Shown here piece by piece: positions 49,331-54,702 of a stretch of DNA of 64,000 nucleotides. The notes below the pieces were generated by a model. The model saw nothing but the letters and a program-made list of their open reading frames with translations, did no database searches and had not been told where the DNA came from. Made by a program: the position numbers and the translations under genes. Source of the stretch: Marinobacterium_D sp050908845 (lineage in GTDB: Bacteria > Pseudomonadota > Gammaproteobacteria > Pseudomonadales > Balneatricaceae); assembly GCF_050908845.1 (NCBI RefSeq), contig NZ_CP194171.1, positions 1,178,001-1,242,000 of the forward strand. Direction: 5' to 3'. Numbering within the stretch: the stretch's first letter is position 1; the number at the start of each line of letters is the position of its first letter.

Positions 49331-50097
49331 CTGAGACAAGCAAGCGCGTCGCCATGGTCACCGGTGCCAGCAAGGGCATAGGTCTGGGGATCGCCCGGGT
49401 ATTCGCCGCCCAGGGGTACAAAGTCGCCGTGGTGGCGCGTCACATGGAGGCCGCCGAGCAGGCTGTGGCCGGTATCGTTGCCGCTGGCGGTGAGGCGATG
49501 GCTGTTGCCGCTGACGTGACCGATCGTGCCTCGCTTAAAGACGCTGTGGAAAAGGTAACCGCAGCGTTTGGCGGGATGGACGTGCTCTGCGCCAATGCCG
49601 GCATTTTTCCGTCCGCCGATCTTGAAACCATGACTGAAGATGACTGGGATCTGGTGCTGAACACCAACCTGAAAGGGATGTTCAATACCGTGCAGGCGGC
49701 GATTCCAGCCCTTAAGAAAAGTAGCGCCGGTCGCATCGTGGTGACCTCGTCGATCACCGGGCCGGTCACCGGCTATCCGGGCTGGTCGCATTACGGTGCC
49801 AGCAAGGCCGGGCAGCTCGGTTTTGTACGCACGGCGGCGATCGAGATGGCGAAATACGGCATTACCGTCAACGCCGTGATGCCGGGCAATATCATCACCG
49901 AAGGGCTGGAAGGCATGGGGGAGGACTACCTCAGTCAGATGGCGGCCTCCATCCCGCTGAAGCGCCTGGGTAGTGTGGAGGATATTGGCGAGGCGGCGGC
50001 CTTCTTTGCCTCACCGGCGGCCGCCTACATCACCGGTCAGACGCTGGTGGTCGATGGCGGACAGATTCTGCCCGAGTCTCTTGAGGCTCTGGAGTAA
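49327..50097 (+). CDS. Short-chain dehydrogenase/reductase (FabG-like)
   Basis: This 256-residue SDR has the NAD(P) motif TGASKGIGLGIA, the NAG segment LCANAGIF, the catalytic serine in VTSSITGP and the YxxxK pair in HYGASKAGQ. It is cotranslated with the phospho-lyase gene (ATGA overlap). In this cassette it may reduce or oxidise the aldehyde released by the lyase or oxidise a hydroxyl of the starting compound; it also resembles 3-oxoacyl-reductases by default. Its last codons lie in a 22-base tandem duplication (50076-50119). Confidence 0.88.
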   Translation: MTETSKRVAMVTGASKGIGLGIARVFAAQGYKVAVVARHMEAAEQAVAGIVAAGGEAMAVAADVTDRASLKDAVEKVTAAFGGMDVLCANAGIFPSADLETMTEDDWDLVLNTNLKGMFNTVQAAIPALKKSSAGRIVVTSSITGPVTGYPGWSHYGASKAGQLGFVRTAAIEMAKYGITVNAVMPGNIITEGLEGMGEDYLSQMAASIPLKRLGSVEDIGEAAAFFASPAAAYITGQTLVVDGGQILPESLEALE

Positions 50098-50119
50098 GTC
50101 TCTCGAGGCTCTGGAGTAA
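50076..50119. repeat. 22-bp tandem duplication at the SDR stop codon
   Basis: Two adjacent 22-base units (50076-50097 and 50098-50119) differ at one position. The first contains the last seven residues' worth of codons and the TAA stop of the SDR gene; the second lies in the 3' untranslated region. It looks like a recent slippage or duplication event. Confidence 0.75.
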
Positions 50120-50273
50120 GTCGCTGGAAACGGCAGGCTGATAAAGGTTTCGCGATGCGAAGATAAGAGGGCAGCCCCTGGGTTGCCTTGTTCGCGGGCT
50201 ACTGTCAGCATCCAGTCTCTTGGTACGCCACCCTGAGGGGGCGAAAGATCCGAGCTTGCTGGGGGATGGGGTG

Positions 50274-50606
50274 ATGAAACAATGGATATTTCTGGCGGCG
50301 GCGATCGTCTCCGAGGTGATAGCGACCTCGGCGCTCAAATCCACAGAGAGCTTTACCCGGCCGATCCCCTCAGTGATTGTGGTGGTGGGGTATGTGCTGG
50401 CTATCTATCTGCTTGGGCTGACGCTGAAGACTATCCCGGTCGGTATCGCCTACGCGATCTGGGCTGGCATGGGGGTAGTGCTGGTGGCGCTGGTGTCCTG
50501 GCTGGCGTTCGGTCAGCGACTGGATCTGCCGGCGGTACTGGGCATCTGCCTGATTATCGCGGGCGTCGCCGTGATCAATCTGTTCTCGAAAACGGCGGTG
50601 CACTGA
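50274..50606 (+). CDS. Small multidrug-resistance family transporter, EmrE/Qac type
   Basis: The ATG at 50274 gives 110 residues (MKQWIFLAAAIVSEVIATSALKSTESF), the usual start of the EmrE/QacE subtype with the essential glutamate at position 13 or 14 of the first helix. Four hydrophobic helices and LKTIPVGIAYAIWAGMGVVLVALVSWLAFGQRLD follow. It should be a proton-coupled exporter of cationic or quaternary amines. The second SMR gene in this window, at 30198, is of the SugE/Gdx subtype. A hairpin terminator follows at 50637-50658. Confidence 0.9.
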   Translation: MKQWIFLAAAIVSEVIATSALKSTESFTRPIPSVIVVVGYVLAIYLLGLTLKTIPVGIAYAIWAGMGVVLVALVSWLAFGQRLDLPAVLGICLIIAGVAVINLFSKTAVH

Positions 50607-50636
50607 GCTTTTCTTGCGGCTAGAACTCAATTAAAA

Positions 50637-50658
50637 AGAGGGCGCCGATACGCCCTCT
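50637..50658 (-). terminator. Bidirectional rho-independent terminator
   Basis: AGAGGGCG and CGCCCTCT form a perfect 8-bp stem with a six-base loop. It is followed by TTTTT on the minus strand (after the 50677-51816 gene) and, a few bases on, by a T run on the plus strand (after the SMR gene). It separates two convergent transcripts. Confidence 0.85.
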
Positions 50659-50676
50659 CTCTATTTTTCGGCGATA

Positions 50677-51816
50677 TCAGCCCTTGGCTGTGCGCTTTTT
50701 CTTCTCCGGATCATCAAACGGCAGGGTATGGGCGATGGCCGATACCTCCAGACTGCCCTTGACCTGCAGCGGTGTACCCTGCTCCGCGTACGGCACTTCA
50801 ATACGGGCGATCGCCATGGAACGGTCGGTCAGGCGGGAGTACATGGCACAGGTGATCACGCCGACTTTCTTGCCGTTAGCCCAGAGTTCATCGCCCTCGG
50901 CAGCGGCTTCTTTACCATCCAGCAGCACACCGAAGATCTTGAAGCGCTCTTTGCCCTGCAGGCGGAAGTGCTCGAAAGCGCCGCAGAAGTCGGTCTTGTC
51001 CTTGGACACGGTGAAGTCCAGTCCCAGCTCCCAGAGTGTATCGCCGGCCGGCTCATTCTCGAACGGGTAGAACTCCGAGTTATCGAAGGGGTAGAACAGC
51101 AGGTAGCTTTCGGTACGCAGCCAGTCCAGTGCGGTGAATGAGCAGGGGATAATACCGAAATCCTTGCCCTGTTCGAGGATGCCGTCCCAGATGGTGGCGG
51201 CATCGGTGGCCTTACAGAAGATCTCGTAACCGCGCTCGCCGGTGTAGCCGGTACGAGAGATGGTTACCGGGCAGCCGAACAGGCGTGCGTGGGTGTGATG
51301 GAAGTAGGGCAGGTCACGGATGCCTTCGACATGCTCGGCGAGGAAGTCCACGGCAGTCGGGCCCTGCAGTGACAGATCGTGCAGGTCATCATCGAATAGT
51401 ACGGCGACCTGCTTGCCAAGTGCCGCCTGCACCAGCCGCTCATAGCCGCCACCGGTACCGTGTACGACCATGAAAGAGTTCGGGCCCATGCGATAGATGA
51501 CGCAGTCATCGATGAACTTGCCGCCCTCATTGAGCATGGTGGCGTAGACCGCCTTGCCCGGATACAGCTTGGAAATATCACGGGTGGTTGCCCACTCCAG
51601 CAGGCTTTCCGCATGCGGGCCTACGTAGTGAACCTTCTTAAGGCCCGATACATCCATCAGGCCCGCCTTGGTACGAATAGCCTCATGCTCGTCGGCGAGG
51701 GTGTAACCGCTGTTGCTGTAGGTCCATGCGGTGGGCATGCCATTCCAGTCTTCCAGGTTAGAGCCCAGTGCGCGGTGTTTGTCGGCCAGGGCGGCGATAC
51801 GCCAGGAATTAGCCAT
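50677..51816 (-). CDS. Folate-binding aminomethyltransferase-like protein, probable dimethylamine monooxygenase folate subunit
   Basis: This 379-residue GcvT-family protein has EHEAIRTKAGLMDVSGLKKVHYVGP, LSLQGPTAVDFL, VTISRTGYTGERGYEIFC and CSFTALDWLRTESYLLFYPFDN. It is shorter than the folate half of the mgd alpha subunit and matches the size of the folate-binding subunit of dimethylamine monooxygenase and of DmdA-type demethylases. DmdA is the main alternative. The promoter carries the same TTCC-type palindrome as the dmm operon 24 kb away, which favours the Dmm role. A strong AAGGAGG precedes the ATG. Confidence 0.75.
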   Translation of the reverse strand: MANSWRIAALADKHRALGSNLEDWNGMPTAWTYSNSGYTLADEHEAIRTKAGLMDVSGLKKVHYVGPHAESLLEWATTRDISKLYPGKAVYATMLNEGGKFIDDCVIYRMGPNSFMVVHGTGGGYERLVQAALGKQVAVLFDDDLHDLSLQGPTAVDFLAEHVEGIRDLPYFHHTHARLFGCPVTISRTGYTGERGYEIFCKATDAATIWDGILEQGKDFGIIPCSFTALDWLRTESYLLFYPFDNSEFYPFENEPAGDTLWELGLDFTVSKDKTDFCGAFEHFRLQGKERFKIFGVLLDGKEAAAEGDELWANGKKVGVITCAMYSRLTDRSMAIARIEVPYAEQGTPLQVKGSLEVSAIAHTLPFDDPEKKKRTAKG

Positions 51817-51875
51817 TGGTGCCTCCTTATATAGAGTAAGCAGAAAATCGCTATGATTCCTGCTAGGGGAATATT

Positions 51876-51895
51876 ATTCCCAAAAGGAAAAGCAA
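51876..51895. promoter_or_regulatory. Shared palindromic operator candidate, folate-subunit copy
   Basis: ATTCC-CAAAA-GGAAA matches 14 of 20 bases of the copy at 52121 and lies 60-79 bases upstream of the 51816 start codon. A partial ATTCC/GGAAT repeat sits immediately beside it, so two dimers could bind. Confidence 0.6.
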
Positions 51896-52120
51896 GAGTC
51901 GCGCCAGTCCTGCGAAAGGTTCGATTCCCATTAGTTAAAAAATATTCCTATATAAGGAGGGCTGTGCGGCAGGGTGGTTTGGCTCCCTGATTGTGCAGAA
52001 GCCGACTTGGCGGTGCGTTTAGGTATGTTTTGCTTGGAGATGGTGCATGAGTGCTTCCTGCTGGTGCGATTTATTGATGCAGATCAGTATCCATAAGTCG
52101 CAATAGATACGCGCCTGAAT

Positions 52121-52140
52121 TTTCCTAAAAGGAAATAAAT
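52121..52140. promoter_or_regulatory. Shared palindromic operator candidate, purU-mgd copy
   Basis: TTTCC-TAAAA-GGAAATAAAT is the most symmetric of the three copies (TTTCC/GGAAA arms, five-base centre). It lies about 133-152 bases upstream of the purU start, at the head of the N-methylglutamate pathway operon. Confidence 0.6.
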
Positions 52141-52199
52141 ATTCACAAACCTACTGTTTTCAGGCCTCTGGCGAGAGCGCCGCAAAAAATTTCCTGACT

Positions 52200-52216
52200 T
52201 TTGCCAAGTTGGCAAA
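52200..52216. promoter_or_regulatory. 17-bp perfect palindrome upstream of purU
   Basis: TTTGCCAA-G-TTGGCAAA has perfect 8-base arms around one base. It lies 57-73 bases upstream of the purU start, between the TTCC-type site and the gene. It is probably a repressor site or overlaps the promoter. No second copy was seen in the window. Confidence 0.6.
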
Positions 52217-52272
52217 GAGTTTGCTTTCTCATAAATAAATTATTTTTCTTCTTGAGAATAAAGGTGAGAAAG

Positions 52273-53145
52273 ATGGTTCTCGATCCCCAGAATACCCGGC
52301 GTTTTCGATTCACTATTTCCTGCCCCGACAAGGTCGGCATCGTTGCTGCGGTCACGCAGTTCATCTCTGACCATAACGGCTGGATCAGCGAAGCCCACCA
52401 GTTCGCTGACCCGGAACACTGCACCTTCTTTATGCGCTATGAAGTGGTCTCCGACTCGCTGCCGTTTGAGCTCGAAGAGCTGAAAGAAAAGTTCGCACCG
52501 GTGGCCGATGAGTTTGATATGACCTGGAACATCACCGACTCTGCGGCTAAAAAGCGCGTCGTTCTGATGGTCTCCAAGGAAGCCCATGCGCTGTCAGATC
52601 TCCTGTACCGCTGGCGCTCAGGGGAACTGAATATCGACATCCCCTGCGTTATCTCCAACCACGACGATCTGCGCTCCTATGTTGAGTGGCATGGCATTCC
52701 CTACATCCACGTGCCTGTGGATATGAGCAACAAGGAACCGCACTTCCAGGCGGTGCGCGAGCAGATCGCGGCGGCCGATGCGGATGCCATCGTGCTGGCC
52801 AAGTACATGCAGATCATTCCGGAAGAGCTGTGTGAGATCTACCCGAACAAGATCATCAACATCCACCACAGCTTCCTGCCTTCATTTATCGGTGCGCGTC
52901 CTTATCACCAGGCTGCAGAGCGCGGTGTTAAGCAGATCGGCGCCACCTGCCACTACGTCACCTCTGAGCTCGATGGCGGCCCGATCATCGAGCAGGACGT
53001 GCAGCGTGTGACACACCACAACACCACCAAGGATATGGTTCGCCTTGGTAAGGATGTTGAGAAAGCAGTTCTGGCGAGAGGCCTGCGTTACCACATCGAG
53101 GACCGTGTCCTTGTGTACGGAAACAAGACCGTAGTTTTTGCCTGA
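52273..53145 (+). CDS. purU: Formyltetrahydrofolate deformylase PurU
   Basis: The ATG at 52273 (AAGGTGAG upstream) gives 290 residues; an upstream in-frame start would add a lysine-rich tail. An N-terminal ACT domain (residues about 10-85, ISCPDKVGIVAAVTQFISDHNGW) is followed by the formyltransferase-like catalytic domain with VISNHDDL, NIHHSFLPSFIGARPYHQA and ELDGGPIIEQD. It releases formate from 10-formyl-folate and regenerates tetrahydrofolate. As first gene of the mgd-gmaS-mgs string it drains one-carbon units produced by methylamine demethylation, so free folate can accept more. Confidence 0.95.
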   Translation: MVLDPQNTRRFRFTISCPDKVGIVAAVTQFISDHNGWISEAHQFADPEHCTFFMRYEVVSDSLPFELEELKEKFAPVADEFDMTWNITDSAAKKRVVLMVSKEAHALSDLLYRWRSGELNIDIPCVISNHDDLRSYVEWHGIPYIHVPVDMSNKEPHFQAVREQIAAADADAIVLAKYMQIIPEELCEIYPNKIINIHHSFLPSFIGARPYHQAAERGVKQIGATCHYVTSELDGGPIIEQDVQRVTHHNTTKDMVRLGKDVEKAVLARGLRYHIEDRVLVYGNKTVVFA

Positions 53146-53166
53146 TTATCCGTTTGGAGACGAGCA

Positions 53167-54408
53167 ATGCCCTGGCGCTTACTGAAATTCGGGTTGCAGA
53201 GCGAGCATAACGAGCCCCGCTTCTTCCCGGAGAGCAAACCGCTCAAATCGCACTACGACGTAGTCATCATTGGTGGCGGCGGCCACGGTATGGCTTGCGC
53301 CTACTATCTGGCAAAAGAGCACGGCATCACTAACGTGGCCGTGCTTGAGCAAGGCTATATCGGCGGCGGCAACACCGGCCGTAACACCACCATCGTCCGG
53401 TCCAACTACCTGACGCCGGAAGGGGTTAAGTTCTACGACACCAGCGTGAAGCTGTTCGAAGATCTGGCCGATGACTTCGACCTGAATATCTTCTACTCCA
53501 CCCGCGGTCACTACACCCTGGCCCACACAGACAGTGCGCTGCGCACCATGCGCTGGCGTGCCGAAGTGAACAAGCATCAGGGCATTGAAAGTGAAGTCGT
53601 GGGCCGCGAGGAGATCGCCAAGGACGTCCCCTACATGGATCTGGACTGCGCCGGACACGCACCTGTCATGGGTGCGCTGTACCACGCCCCCGGCTCCGTA
53701 GCGCGTCATGATGCGGTGGCCTGGGGCTACGCTCGCGGTGCCTATAACCGTGGCGTCGAAATCCACCAGAAAACCCGCGTCACCGCCATTCGCACCAAAG
53801 GCGACAAGGTGGTGGGCGTGGACACCGATCGCGGTCAGATCAGCTGTAACAAGGTGATCTCCATGGTCGCCGGCTCCACCCCGCGCATCACCGAGATGCT
53901 GGGGCTGCGCACGCCGATCGAGATCTTCCCGCTGCAGGCCTGTGTATCCGAGCCGGTGAAACCGTTTATGGACACCATCGTCGTGTCCGGCAGCCTGCAC
54001 GTCTATGTCAGTCAGTCCTCCCGCGGGGAGCTGGTAATGGGCGCCTCGGTGGATCCGTCGGTGCTGCACTCCACCCGCTCAAGCTTCAACTTTGTTGAAG
54101 GCCTGGCGGACCAGATGCTCGATCTCTTCCCGTTCATGAGCCGCATGAAAGTGATGCGTCAGTGGGCGGGTATGTCCGACCTCACCCCCGACTTCGCACC
54201 GATCATGGGTAAAACACCGATCGACGGTTTCTACCTGGATGCGGGCTGGGGAACCTGGGGCTTCAAGGCGACGCCGGTCAGCGGCAAGACCATGGCCTGG
54301 ACCGTCGCCAACGACAAAACCCATGAACTGATTGAACCCTTCCGTCTGTCCCGTTTCGCTGACTTCGATCTGGTCGGCGAGAAAGGTGCGGCATCGGTGG
54401 GCCACTAA
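53167..54408 (+). CDS. mgdA: N-methylglutamate dehydrogenase subunit A (sarcosine-oxidase beta-like)
   Basis: This 413-residue FAD protein has the ADP-binding motif DVVIIGGGGHGMACAYYLA near residue 30, GRNTTIVRSNYL, and the C-terminal GFYLDAGWGTWGFKATPVSGK. By itself it would be called sarcosine oxidase beta (SoxB). The context (followed by delta, alpha, gamma subunits, then gmaS and mgsABC) identifies it as the N-methylglutamate dehydrogenase of the methylamine pathway. The complex oxidises N-methylglutamate to glutamate and passes the methylene group to folate. It begins 21 bases after purU. Confidence 0.88.
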   Translation: MPWRLLKFGLQSEHNEPRFFPESKPLKSHYDVVIIGGGGHGMACAYYLAKEHGITNVAVLEQGYIGGGNTGRNTTIVRSNYLTPEGVKFYDTSVKLFEDLADDFDLNIFYSTRGHYTLAHTDSALRTMRWRAEVNKHQGIESEVVGREEIAKDVPYMDLDCAGHAPVMGALYHAPGSVARHDAVAWGYARGAYNRGVEIHQKTRVTAIRTKGDKVVGVDTDRGQISCNKVISMVAGSTPRITEMLGLRTPIEIFPLQACVSEPVKPFMDTIVVSGSLHVYVSQSSRGELVMGASVDPSVLHSTRSSFNFVEGLADQMLDLFPFMSRMKVMRQWAGMSDLTPDFAPIMGKTPIDGFYLDAGWGTWGFKATPVSGKTMAWTVANDKTHELIEPFRLSRFADFDLVGEKGAASVGH

Positions 54409-54420
54409 GGAGTCGGGTTT

Positions 54421-54702
54421 ATGAAACTGCTTGATTGTCCCCTGATCGGCAAACGCCCGATCACTGAATTTGATTACCTCGGTGAGGTTCGCGTGCCGCC
54501 TAGCGACGCCGATGAGGCCACCTGGGCTGACTATGTTTTCAACCGCAATGGTGCCCCGGGCGTACTGCGCGAGCGTTGGTATCACCGCCCGACAGGACGC
54601 TGGTTCATTCTTGATCGCGACACCCTGACCGATGAGATCACAGGTCAGGCGGATGCCGCCGACGTTCGTTACAAGGAGCCGAATTATGAAGTACCGGCTT
54701 GA
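54421..54702 (+). CDS. mgdB: N-methylglutamate dehydrogenase subunit B (sarcosine-oxidase delta-like)
   Basis: This 93-residue small subunit has the delta-family pattern MKLLDCPLIGKRPITEFDYLGE, WADYVFNRNGAPGVLRERWYH and GCGRWFILDRDT-like WFILDRDTLTDEI. In heterotetrameric sarcosine oxidase the delta subunit binds zinc through cysteines and histidines; here only one N-terminal cysteine is visible, so zinc binding may be reduced. It lies 12 bases after mgdA and overlaps the start of the large subunit gene by 17 bases. Confidence 0.87.
   Translation: MKLLDCPLIGKRPITEFDYLGEVRVPPSDADEATWADYVFNRNGAPGVLRERWYHRPTGRWFILDRDTLTDEITGQADAADVRYKEPNYEVPA

Larger units (their letters stand above)
51817..52272. 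other. Divergent promoter region between the dmm folate-subunit gene and purU
   Basis: These 456 AT-rich bases hold no credible gene. They contain two copies of the TTCC-type palindrome (51876-51895 and 52121-52140), an ATTCC/GGAAT inverted repeat at 51856-51872, and the 17-base TTTGCCAA palindrome at 52200-52216. It is the most regulator-rich spacer in the window. Confidence 0.65.

Noticed and set aside
51946..51960. ATTCCTATATAAGGAGG as a fourth copy of the TTCC-type operator
   Set aside because: The half-site spacing is seven rather than five bases and the GGAG end lacks the following AA, so it does not align with the three good copies.
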